Shown here: piece after piece, positions 16,914 to 24,777 of the stretch | How the letters are laid out: every line of letters starts with the position of its first letter | How positions within the stretch are numbered: position 1 is the stretch's first letter | DNA from: DASWJQ01 sp964517315 | GTDB lineage: Bacteria > Chloroflexota > Anaerolineae > Anaerolineales > E44-bin32 | Direction: 5' to 3' | Assembly (NCBI GenBank): GCA_964517315.1 | Contig: CAZFCJ010000002.1 | Location: forward strand, 1 to 64,000 | DNA length: 64,000 nt | Program-made: the position numbers and the translations under genes | The notes under the pieces: model-generated | What the model was told of the DNA's origin: nothing | The model's input: only the letters and a program-made list of their open reading frames with translations | The model's database searches: none

Positions 16914-17573
16914 TCACAGCGGGTTGTCGAGACGGAAACCGTGGCCCCGAACCGTCACGATGTAAGAATGGTCAGGATCCACCTCCGCCAGACGGTCCCT
17001 CAGCCGGCGCACAAGGGCGTCGATCGCCTGTTCCGAAACCCCCTCTTCCTCCGACTCCGGCCAGACGTGCTCCACAATGTCTGATCGGGACACGACGCGG
17101 TTCCCGTTGCGGTACAGAAGCTCGAGCAGGCGGTACTGGGCCGGCGAGAGCGGGGGGTCAATCTCCGTCTCAAGCAGCCAGGCCCGATGGGCCTCGGGGT
17201 CCATTCGGAGCCGCCCTAACCCGAGCTCGGCCGCCTCAGAGACGGACAGCGGCACGGTGGCCTCCGTGCCCACAAACATCCATTTGACGGCCAGAGCCAC
17301 AGAGATAACGTCCCCGTCCTGCAGGAGCACGGGATCGTTAATTGGAGATCCGTTGACGTGAGTGCCGTTCTTGCTCCCAAGATCTTCCACCACAACCCCG
17401 TCCGGCGTCTTCCTCAGGCGCGCGTGCTCCCGGGATACCTTGCGATCCGGGATAACCATGTCGCACTCGGGGGATCGCCCGATGATGATTTCATCTTGGT
17501 CCAGAACCCAACGGTCGCCTCGCAATTCCCCCGTTTGAGAAACCAAGACCGGACTCTCGTTGACCGTGTCCAT
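16914..17573 (-). CDS. FHA domain fused to OmpR-type winged-helix DNA-binding domain
   Basis: Predicted transcription regulator of 219 residues whose input is a phosphothreonine-binding FHA domain. FHA residues are intact: G32-R33-S34, S47-R48-E49-H50, S67-K68-N69-G70 and N74. The C-terminal part (about 120-218) is an OmpR/PhoB-like winged helix with LSPAQYRLLELLYRNGNRVVS, the recognition-helix region VSEQAIDALVRRLRDRL and the wing IVTVRGHGFRL. The ATG at 17573 follows GAGGAGA by about nine bases. The gene is divergent from a Ser/Thr kinase gene 153 bases away, so the kinase is its probable partner, comparable in principle to PknH-EmbR of mycobacteria but with FHA first and no BTAD domain. 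The target genes are unknown. Confidence 0.88.
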   Translation of the reverse strand: MDTVNESPVLVSQTGELRGDRWVLDQDEIIIGRSPECDMVIPDRKVSREHARLRKTPDGVVVEDLGSKNGTHVNGSPINDPVLLQDGDVISVALAVKWMFVGTEATVPLSVSEAAELGLGRLRMDPEAHRAWLLETEIDPPLSPAQYRLLELLYRNGNRVVSRSDIVEHVWPESEEEGVSEQAIDALVRRLRDRLAEVDPDHSYIVTVRGHGFRLDNPL

Positions 17574-17593
17574 CGTTATCGTTTCTCCTCAAA

Positions 17594-17622
17594 TTCCGAC
17601 CGCTGGCACAACCGAGTATAAT
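17594..17622 (+). promoter_or_regulatory. Promoter of the Ser/Thr kinase gene
   Basis: TTCCGA at 17594-17599 and a perfect TATAAT at 17617-17622 are spaced by 17 bases in the divergent region shared with the FHA/winged-helix gene. A leader of roughly 100 bases precedes the kinase start. Confidence 0.6.
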
Positions 17623-17726
17623 CCATGCGGGATGCGGAGGGCGGGGCCTCCCGGGACCGCGATCGTGTGGTCGTCCGCATCGCCCTCCCCCTCGCTTGCA
17701 GATGACCCCAACCACGAGGTGCGGTC

Positions 17727-18713
17727 GTGCCCGAACCCCTCCAATCTGATGACGCCCTCAGGGATCGATATGTGATCCGCGAGACTATCGGTCGCGGGGG
17801 CATGGGATCCATTTACCTCGCGGAAGACAATCGGCTTCCGGGCCGCCTGTGCGCGGTGAAAGAGGTCGAGCACGACCCCAATATGCCCGAGAACCTGCGT
17901 GAACAAGGGCGGGATCAGTTCTATCGAGAAGCGTCGGTTCTTGCCCGCCTCGATCACCCCAACCTCCCCAAAGTGTCCGATTACTTTTCCGAGCGAGATC
18001 GTGATTATCTGGTCATGGACTTCGTTCCGGGCGAGGATCTGAAGACGCTCATGGACACCGCGCGCCGCCAGGGCCGCTTTCTGGCCGTGGACGAAGTGCT
18101 CGGTTGGGCGGACCAGCTTCTCAACGCGCTCATCTTCCTTCACGATCAAGAGCCCCCGGTCATCCACCGCGACATCAAGCCCAGTAATCTCAAACTTACG
18201 CCGGGAGGGCTGGTCAAACTGGTCGATTTCGGCCTGGTCAAACAAATGGTGCCCGATGAGGTCACCGTGACCGTCATTCAGGGCCGGGGCACCGCTCTAT
18301 ACACACCCTTGGAGCAGTACGGCGGGGACACCGGGCATACGGACCCTCGCAGTGACATCTACGCGTTCAGCGCGACCGTCTATCATCTGCTGACCAACCG
18401 CCCCCCCTTGGAGGCCAAGCAGCGCTTCCTGCGCCCCCAAGCCTTGATCGCCCCCAGTGAAATCAACCCCGCCATCCCGCCAGCGGTCGAAGATGCCGTC
18501 CTTTGGGGCATGGCGCTGCATCCTGACGAACGTCCCCAGTCGATGGAGGCGCTCCGCCAGGCCCTCGATGCGGAATCCCCTTTCGAGCCGACTGAATTAG
18601 ACCTGTCCGCTGCCCAGCGCATCGCCAGGATTCTACCGACCGATCTGGATCGCGGACTGGCCGCCGCGGCGTTGTTTCTCGCCATCATCGCGGCCGCTGC
18701 TTCGTTTTTCTAG
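17727..18713 (+). CDS. PknB-family Ser/Thr protein kinase with C-terminal membrane anchor
   Basis: Hanks-type kinase of 328 residues. The Gly-rich loop IGRGGMGSIY begins at 21, the ATP-binding Lys is K45 (AVKE), the catalytic loop is HRDIKPSN at 147-154 and DFG is at 167-169. The activation loop VTVTVIQGRGTALYTPLEQY has threonines at 180 and 182 suited to autophosphorylation. After the kinase domain there is only a short linker and one hydrophobic segment (about 308-328) reaching the last residue, so the protein is tail-anchored and has no PASTA or other external sensor. GTG at 17727 has GAGG eight bases upstream. Its TAG stop shares a CTAG with the stop of the convergent GH3 gene. The divergent FHA/winged-helix protein is the likely substrate or reader. 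Confidence 0.92.
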   Translation: MPEPLQSDDALRDRYVIRETIGRGGMGSIYLAEDNRLPGRLCAVKEVEHDPNMPENLREQGRDQFYREASVLARLDHPNLPKVSDYFSERDRDYLVMDFVPGEDLKTLMDTARRQGRFLAVDEVLGWADQLLNALIFLHDQEPPVIHRDIKPSNLKLTPGGLVKLVDFGLVKQMVPDEVTVTVIQGRGTALYTPLEQYGGDTGHTDPRSDIYAFSATVYHLLTNRPPLEAKQRFLRPQALIAPSEINPAIPPAVEDAVLWGMALHPDERPQSMEALRQALDAESPFEPTELDLSAAQRIARILPTDLDRGLAAAALFLAIIAAAASFF

Positions 18714-21508
18714 CCGCGCCACCTCTCGTACCCCAGCAGACCGACAAACGAGATCAACGCGCCGGCCAACCCAGCAACGGCGCCAACCAGCCCCCCGAGC
18801 GCCTCCATCGCCCCCTGCGCCCCGGGAAGGCCCAGGGCCACGTAGTTATAAAATGAAAGTCCTCCGACGGTCGCTACCAGGAGCGCGCGCACTCGCATGG
18901 GGCCCCAGCGCCGGGACCGCGCAGTGTAGTAATAGCCTCCGCCGGCGACCGTGGCGATACCCAGAATCCCCATCAGAAAGTCCGCGCCGCTCACCGTCCT
19001 CGGCTGGGCCGGGGGGTCTGATGGTTCAGCCACTTCGGTTTCAGGAGTGGCCGGAACGGCCGAAGGCGTCGGGATTGGCTCTTCGGTATCGGTCGGAAGC
19101 GGCGTGGGTGCAATCACGGTTGGAAATGCCGGCACACCCTCCTGCACATTGAGCTGCAGCACGTCGGATCGCAGGGCCGGGTCGCTCCGGGCCTGAATAA
19201 CGAGCATGCCAAGCCGATCCAAGCGGAACGTCGCCTCGGCCACCCCCTCCTCGGTCACGGCCTCGAGCGTCTGGGTGATGTTGTCCGCACGATAAGTGAG
19301 CAGGAATTCCACCGGGGTGTCGTCCGGCACCGGATGTCCATTCGCGTCCCGGATCACGCTCGTGCGCACCGACACCAGACTGCCCTGCGTCAGGCCCCGC
19401 TCGGCGCTCGGCGTCGGGGTTTCCTCGCCGATCTCGGCTTCGATACGAAGCTGGATGACCTGTTGGGGATCCGGCTTGAGGGCCTCGATCAGCTCATAAC
19501 CGATCCCGGGCACGCTCACCGGCGGCGCGCCGCGCGCGGAGAGCTCCCCGAACAGCAGCCGGGCTGCCACATCGACCGCAGAATCGGAGGCGGAAAAAAC
19601 ATTGTAGTACGCGTCGACACGGCTGAGGTTGGTTGCATCCAGACCGTAGGGCACGTCAAAGCCGAACACAACCACCCGTTTCCCTTGAACGAGGTCCGGC
19701 CGCTGATTGAGCAAAAGCCGCAGCGCATCGGCGCCGAAACGTTCGCTGTTTACATCCAATATGGAGAAAACCAGCCAATCGGCGCTCTGGAGGGGGGGCT
19801 CTACCTCCTCCGGGTCTATGAGCGGCACCGGTAAAGGCTCACTGGGCGCTTGCCCCAAGTAGGCAGCCAGGTCAGCCGTCGAAAACGACCACAGGTTCCA
19901 CGTGCCCACCTGACCGGCCGCGCCAGGCCCATACAGGCTGTTGACCTTGCGTTCAAGCGCGTTTACATCCATGAGCGTCCGAACGGGACACCCCGCACAG
20001 CGTTGGAAGTAGCGTACATCCGTGAAGAACACAACCCGGTCCCCCAACTGCGGCGCGCCGCCGAGGCGAGCATCCACATCTCCAGCCTGGGGGCTGATCA
20101 ACGTGGCGCCCTGCCGCACGACACTGAACCCCACTTGGTCACTCGTGCCGATCACCTGCACTTCCGCCGGTGCACCCAGCACCCGACTGCGCACGAATCC
20201 CCCTTCGTACAAGCGAAGTTTCAGCCTGAGAATGCGCAGCACCGCTTCATCAACTCGCTGGGAGAAGACCGGATCCTCGCGGTATTTCTGGGCGAAGAAG
20301 CCGAAGACCGATTCCAGCGTCGCCAACTCGTCCGGGGCGTCTGGCTCGCGAATATTTCCGAGGTAGAGCAGATCGTTTCCAGCGATAAGCGCGTCCCTGG
20401 CTACAAGCTGGGCCTCGAACCTCTGCTCAAGCGGATCACGAAAGCGACGAATGGCGCGTGAGCCCAACGAATCGCTCACGGTGATTCCACCCTGCTGGTG
20501 CCAATCCGCGATCGGCTCCAACGCCATCAGCTGGCCGTACGCCTCAGGATCCAGACTGATCGGCCGAGTCGTGGCGCGGATATTTCCCTGGAAGCCCTGG
20601 TATCGGATGTGGGTCACAAGCAGTCCATCGACCACGCTATCGGCGCTGCCCGGAGCCGACTGGGTCACGCGGAAAAACGGCGGCAGCTCGATCTGCAGCA
20701 ACTGATCGATCGACTTGCGCACGGTCGATACCTCTTCCTGGAGCGGCCGGTCGCTCCCTCCGTGGCCCGGGAAGTGCTTGGCGATCACCGCAAGCCGTCC
20801 CTGCGAGCCCTCATGCAGGCCACGCACGTACTGCTCGCCCATCTCGGCGACCCAAAACGGGTCTCCACCGAACGTTCTTGAGCCCAGATCGCCCGGCCCG
20901 CCCTGCCCGGGGGCCTCGAGCACATCCAGCGACGGGCCGAGGTACAGATTGACCCCCATCGCCTGCAGCTCCCTCCCCATCGTTCGGCCCACCGTCCCTG
21001 CCAAAGAGGGGTCCCAGGTTGCCCCCGTCGCCATCTGAGTCGGCAAAGGCGACATCCCGGACACAAACTGGGGCAGCGGAATGCCGCTCTCCTCATCCGA
21101 AATTGCGATGAACAGGGGTACGAACGTGGGCGCGATTTCCTCATCGCGCTCAACGTCGAGGATCACGTCATCAATCGAGCTGTTGTACTCGACCGCCTGG
21201 AGCTCCTGGCCTAGCTCCCTCACCCCCGTCGCAGTGTTTGGTTCGCTGACAAAGTTGTCATTCTCCGAGCGGAGTAGCACGCCGGAGATGTGATGCTCCC
21301 TGATCAACCGGTCGATCGCGCTGTCAGGCTCAACCGTGCTGCCCTGGAATCGAACGAGAAACAGCTGCCCCACGCGCTCTTCGACGGTCATCTGGGCCAG
21401 CAGATCCTCCGCCAGGTCGCCGCTGGGCGAGGCGGATGGATTTGCAGCGGTGAGCAGAGGGGCGGCCAGAATCGCAGTCACCAGGACGAGGTTCCACAAC
21501 CTACGCAT
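18710..21508 (-). CDS. Secreted GH3-family (NagZ-like) glycoside hydrolase with C-terminal membrane segments
   Basis: Glycoside hydrolase family 3 protein, most like beta-N-acetylhexosaminidases. From the ATG at 21508 it has 932 residues and a signal peptide (MRRLWNLVLVTAILAAPLL). The N-terminal GH3 barrel starts MTVEERVGQLFLVRF and holds KHFPGHGGSDRP, the catalytic His loop of NagZ-type enzymes. VSDSLGSRAI carries the likely nucleophile Asp. A C-terminal GH3-like domain, an Ig-like region, a Pro/Thr/Glu-rich linker and two to three hydrophobic segments near the C-terminus follow, so the enzyme should face outward and stay anchored. Wall or exopolysaccharide turnover is plausible. An upstream extension of the frame runs into the neighbouring gene and is rejected as start. 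Confidence 0.85.
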   Translation of the reverse strand: MRRLWNLVLVTAILAAPLLTAANPSASPSGDLAEDLLAQMTVEERVGQLFLVRFQGSTVEPDSAIDRLIREHHISGVLLRSENDNFVSEPNTATGVRELGQELQAVEYNSSIDDVILDVERDEEIAPTFVPLFIAISDEESGIPLPQFVSGMSPLPTQMATGATWDPSLAGTVGRTMGRELQAMGVNLYLGPSLDVLEAPGQGGPGDLGSRTFGGDPFWVAEMGEQYVRGLHEGSQGRLAVIAKHFPGHGGSDRPLQEEVSTVRKSIDQLLQIELPPFFRVTQSAPGSADSVVDGLLVTHIRYQGFQGNIRATTRPISLDPEAYGQLMALEPIADWHQQGGITVSDSLGSRAIRRFRDPLEQRFEAQLVARDALIAGNDLLYLGNIREPDAPDELATLESVFGFFAQKYREDPVFSQRVDEAVLRILRLKLRLYEGGFVRSRVLGAPAEVQVIGTSDQVGFSVVRQGATLISPQAGDVDARLGGAPQLGDRVVFFTDVRYFQRCAGCPVRTLMDVNALERKVNSLYGPGAAGQVGTWNLWSFSTADLAAYLGQAPSEPLPVPLIDPEEVEPPLQSADWLVFSILDVNSERFGADALRLLLNQRPDLVQGKRVVVFGFDVPYGLDATNLSRVDAYYNVFSASDSAVDVAARLLFGELSARGAPPVSVPGIGYELIEALKPDPQQVIQLRIEAEIGEETPTPSAERGLTQGSLVSVRTSVIRDANGHPVPDDTPVEFLLTYRADNITQTLEAVTEEGVAEATFRLDRLGMLVIQARSDPALRSDVLQLNVQEGVPAFPTVIAPTPLPTDTEEPIPTPSAVPATPETEVAEPSDPPAQPRTVSGADFLMGILGIATVAGGGYYYTARSRRWGPMRVRALLVATVGGLSFYNYVALGLPGAQGAMEALGGLVGAVAGLAGALISFVGLLGYERWRG

Positions 21509-21557
21509 CACGTCGCAAGTATACCTTTCCGCACCCGAAGTCCTCTTGGTCGACCGC

Positions 21558-22379
21558 CTAGCGCTCCGCCTCGGCCCGCAGGATTTCGCGCAGCACATTC
21601 CGCCGCGACGCCCCGTTCAGCAGTTCCAGCCTCCGGATTCCCAGCGGATCGATGTCCTGGCGCAGCAGGCGGAGGTCTTCCTCGGTGGGCGGTTCGGTCT
21701 CCTGGACTCCCTCACTCACCTCGAGCTCGAAGCCGGTTTTGGCCCGCACGCGTTCGAGTCCGATTCCAGGGTGCAAGTGAGTCAGACGCAGCATACCGTC
21801 GGCGAAATCGAACTGGCCCAAATCCGTAACTAAATAACGCGGGCCGCTGCCGCGCCGGCGCTGGGCCGCATGACCCAAGCCGACGCAGTAGTCGAGCTCT
21901 TCCACAAACGTCACCTTCGAATGGCGCGGAACGTACAGGTGGACATCGTCCATGTACGTCGTCACATCAGGGATGCCGCCGCTTCCCGGCAAGCGAAGCC
22001 GCGGTCGTCGATGGTCCGCTCCAATGGCGATGTTGTTGAAATTCCCCCGCCGATCCACTTGACCCGGGCGGAAGAACTCCTTCGGCCGCACCTTGGGCAG
22101 GAGCTCGACGGCCGCCTGCGCGAACCCGAAGCTGTTCATCGCACGGTCCAACCACAACGCCTCGACCTGCGCCAGGCCCAACGGCGCTCCATCGCGGCAC
22201 ACCGTCTGGCCGATGGCCGAAGCGAAATACACGCCGGGGGCGTGCGTATGCCAGGCCAGCAGATAGCCCGCTGCCACGAGCGGCGTCGCCAACCCTTGTG
22301 CCAGCACATCGCCGTCCTTGACCTGACGCGCGATGCAGACACAGATCAGCTCGTCAACAGTCGGTCCTTTGCGGCTCAC
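21558..22379 (-). CDS. Family I CoA-transferase subunit-B-like protein lacking the catalytic Glu
   Basis: About 273 residues resembling the B subunit of glutaconate-type CoA-transferases and IpdB. It opens with VDELICVCIARQVKDGDVLAQGL, similar to GctB, and continues to THAPGVYFASAIGQ near residues 45-57. In GctB the matching stretch ends in V-E-S-G, where Glu is the CoA-accepting residue; here that position is Ala (about A55). Family members without this Glu include the IpdAB hydrolases of steroid ring degradation. A subunit would normally be encoded next door but neither flank contains one. GTG at 22379 is chosen because it follows a GGGGAAGGGCGG stretch and begins at the family's N-terminus. 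Forty-nine bases separate it from the GH3 gene downstream. Function unresolved. Confidence 0.72.
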   Translation of the reverse strand: MSRKGPTVDELICVCIARQVKDGDVLAQGLATPLVAAGYLLAWHTHAPGVYFASAIGQTVCRDGAPLGLAQVEALWLDRAMNSFGFAQAAVELLPKVRPKEFFRPGQVDRRGNFNNIAIGADHRRPRLRLPGSGGIPDVTTYMDDVHLYVPRHSKVTFVEELDYCVGLGHAAQRRRGSGPRYLVTDLGQFDFADGMLRLTHLHPGIGLERVRAKTGFELEVSEGVQETEPPTEEDLRLLRQDIDPLGIRRLELLNGASRRNVLREILRAEAER

Positions 22380-22480
22380 GGTGCACCGCCCTTCCCCACG
22401 ATCGAACTGACCCTGCCGGCCGCCTGAGTGTCGAAGAGACCGCTCCACCCCAATTTACGAATGACCACACCAAGAAGAAG

Positions 22481-22510
22481 CGACCCCGCATCCGTAAAGG
22501 AGCGGGGTCG
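22481..22510 (-). terminator. Terminator-like hairpin behind the AAA+ ATPase gene
   Basis: A perfect 9-bp stem (CGACCCCGC at 22481-22489 with GCGGGGTCG at 22502-22510) is followed on the minus strand by CTTCTTCTTGG. It lies 26 bases past the ATPase stop and before the CoA-transferase-like gene, separating the two transcription units. Confidence 0.7.
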
Positions 22511-22536
22511 TTGGAGGTCTCATGGCTCGATGCCGC

Positions 22537-23886
22537 TCATAATTCGACAAAGTAGGCTTCCGCGGCTCTGTCGAGCAGGTCCTTCGTCATCTCCGGTTCC
22601 ACGTTCATGTAGCGGGCGATGTCCTGGATTTGATCACAAATATCGCGCGGATGAGAAGCCCGCAGTTTCCGGTTGCGCTTGATATACCATTCCTGGAGCA
22701 AATAGGCCAATCCACGATCTGAATAGGCGACCCCCTTGTCCTGAGCGACCTCCTTGAAGATTTTGCGGTAGTTTTCGTAGGAGGGATCCTCCACCTCAAT
22801 CTTGTGGCGCAGGCGGCGCAGGAAGGCCTCGTCCACCAGATCGCGCGGCGGCAGGTTGGTCGAGAAAACGACCAGCACGTCGAAAGGCACCTCAACCTTG
22901 CGTCCGGTATGCAGCGTCAGGTAGTCGATGCGGTTTTCCAGCGGAACGATCCAGCGGTTGAGCAGGTCACGGGGGCGAACCTGCTGGCGACCGAAGTCGT
23001 CGATCAGGAACACGCCCCCATTCGCTTTGACCTGGAACGGCGCCTCATAGAACTTATTGACGTCGTCGAACACCAAATCGAGGCCGGCCATCGTCAGCTC
23101 ACCGCCGACCACAACGAACGGCCGTCGGATGCGCACCCAGCGCGGATCCCGCTTGGAGCCGGTCTTCAGGCTGCCGGTCCCCTCGGAGGTCGTGTCCTCC
23201 TCCCGCACCAGCACGTGATTGACGGAGTCGTACAGCTTGACGACCTGCCCATCCACGTCCAGCGCGTATGGGATGAACATATCCTCCTCGAGGATCATGC
23301 GGCCGATTGCGCGCGCGATCGAAGTTTTGCCGTTGCCCGGGGGACCGTAGAGGAAGATCGAGGTGCCCGAGTTCACGGCTGGACCGATGCGGTCGAAGGT
23401 CCGCTCCGAGAGGGTCAGCTCGGAGAGCGCCTCGCGCATCGCCCTCGCGTGCACGGTCGGACGGCCGCGTCCCTGGCGCTGAATGGCGGTGTTGTAGTCC
23501 TCCAGTGGCACGGGAGCGGGTCCGGCGTATTGGCTGCGGTCAATCGCCTCCCGAGCCCTTGCCATGCCGGCGCCGGTGATGGCGTACTGATAAGCGCCCT
23601 CACCGAAGCCGACCTGGGTTTTGACCTCGACGAATTTCTCGCGTTTCAGCGCTTCCAGAAGTTGATCCACCAACCCGGCGAACGGCAGCGCCATCGCCTC
23701 CGCGACCTTGAAGCCCGTCAGATAGCCCCGGAAGTACAGAATCTTGAGCGCCAAATCCTGCAGCCATAGTTCTGAAAGCCCGGTGTCCTCAACACGGCTC
23801 ACCGGGGGCGGAACATAGCGCAGATTGGAGGTCGAAGGCGGCGCGGTCTCTTCCCCCGGCCTGATGTGCGGCCTCGGTAAACTCAT
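22537..23886 (-). CDS. AAA+ ATPase with N-terminal winged-helix-like region
   Basis: Soluble 449-residue ATPase. Residues about 35-115 look like a winged-helix module (LALKILYFRGYLTGFKVAEAM ... YQYAITGAG). The AAA+ core follows, with Walker A GPPGNGKT at 181-188, Walker B GVFLIDDFG near 300, a sensor-1-like FSTN and an arginine-finger region LRRLRHKI. A small lid-like C-terminal helical domain completes it. The architecture is that of MoxR-like or chaperone-type AAA+ proteins. I do not know a specific function. It is a single-gene unit bounded by a terminator and divergent from the glycosyltransferase; no partner such as a VWA-domain protein is adjacent, which MoxR proteins usually have. Confidence 0.82.
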   Translation of the reverse strand: MSLPRPHIRPGEETAPPSTSNLRYVPPPVSRVEDTGLSELWLQDLALKILYFRGYLTGFKVAEAMALPFAGLVDQLLEALKREKFVEVKTQVGFGEGAYQYAITGAGMARAREAIDRSQYAGPAPVPLEDYNTAIQRQGRGRPTVHARAMREALSELTLSERTFDRIGPAVNSGTSIFLYGPPGNGKTSIARAIGRMILEEDMFIPYALDVDGQVVKLYDSVNHVLVREEDTTSEGTGSLKTGSKRDPRWVRIRRPFVVVGGELTMAGLDLVFDDVNKFYEAPFQVKANGGVFLIDDFGRQQVRPRDLLNRWIVPLENRIDYLTLHTGRKVEVPFDVLVVFSTNLPPRDLVDEAFLRRLRHKIEVEDPSYENYRKIFKEVAQDKGVAYSDRGLAYLLQEWYIKRNRKLRASHPRDICDQIQDIARYMNVEPEMTKDLLDRAAEAYFVEL

Positions 23887-24055
23887 GCAACCCCCTCAAA
23901 CGCTGCGACAAACGTATCCATCATCCGTACCATATTGTGTGCTCCCACGCACGCGTCGCCCGGATTACAAGTACCTTCCCACCTGAATCATGCATCTGCT
24001 GTGCCAGATTCGATCCTCGATTATAGCGAGCATGTCAAGCCTCAGCAAACATCGA

Positions 24056-24084
24056 TTGTGCCAGCGATGGACTATGAGTACAAT
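24056..24084 (+). promoter_or_regulatory. Promoter of the glycosyltransferase gene
   Basis: TTGTGC at 24056-24061 and TACAAT at 24079-24084 are separated by 17 bases. The start codon is at 24091, six bases after the -10 box, so the transcript is expected to be leaderless. Confidence 0.65.
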
Positions 24085-24090
24085 CCCACT

Positions 24091-24777
24091 ATGCGCCTAT
24101 CTGTCGTCATGCCCGTCTACAACGAGCGCGCCACGATAGAGGAGATCCTGAAGCGCGTGCAACAGGTTGAAATGGCCGATGAAATCATCGTAGTGGACGA
24201 CGGCTCCACCGACGGGACGCGGGAGCGGTTGCAGCAACTCACGGACGGAACGGACAGCATTAAGCTCTATGCTCACCGAGAAAACCGTGGCAAAGGCAGC
24301 GCCGTCCGCACGGGGATCGAGGCCGCCAGGGGAGAACTGGTCTTGATTCAGGACGCCGATCTCGAATACGATCCGCGCGATTATCCCGAACTTCTCAAGC
24401 CGATCGAAGAAGGCAGAGCCGATGTCGTGTATGGCTCACGCTTTCTCGGCGCGCCTCGGCGCTCAACCATGTTTTGGCACATGGTGGCCAATAAGCTGCT
24501 GACATTTATGACGAACATTCTCTACAACAGCATCCTCTCCGACATGGAAACGGGCTACAAGGTCTTCCGGCGCGATGTCATCGAGGACATCCCCCTTCGC
24601 GCCCGACGCTTTGATTTCGAGCCCGAAATCACGGCCAAGCTGCTGAAGCGACGGGTCCGAATTTTCGAAGTTCCGATCACCTTTAACCCGCGCGAATACG
24701 AGGAGGGGAAGAAAATCGGTATTCTGGACGCCTTCGAAGCCGTATGGGCGCTGATCAAATATCGGTTCTTGGACTGA
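24091..24777 (+). CDS. Family 2 glycosyltransferase (dolichyl-phosphate-mannose-synthase-like)
   Basis: GT-A fold glycosyltransferase of 228 residues without membrane segments. It begins MRLSVVMPVYNERATIEEIL. The nucleotide-sugar site has IVVDDGSTDGT, and the DxD-type metal motif is in IQDADLEYDP. Then come YGSRFLGAPRR and a MWETGYKVFRR-like segment (DMETGYKVFRR), which are typical of polyprenyl-phosphate glycosyltransferases such as DPM1. It therefore probably loads a sugar onto a lipid carrier on the cytoplasmic side. The ATG at 24091 is fixed by the family's N-terminus and by the promoter immediately upstream; the open frame further upstream is non-coding in character. Its 3' end overlaps the convergent recJ by 23 bases. 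Confidence 0.9.
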   Translation: MRLSVVMPVYNERATIEEILKRVQQVEMADEIIVVDDGSTDGTRERLQQLTDGTDSIKLYAHRENRGKGSAVRTGIEAARGELVLIQDADLEYDPRDYPELLKPIEEGRADVVYGSRFLGAPRRSTMFWHMVANKLLTFMTNILYNSILSDMETGYKVFRRDVIEDIPLRARRFDFEPEITAKLLKRRVRIFEVPITFNPREYEEGKKIGILDAFEAVWALIKYRFLD

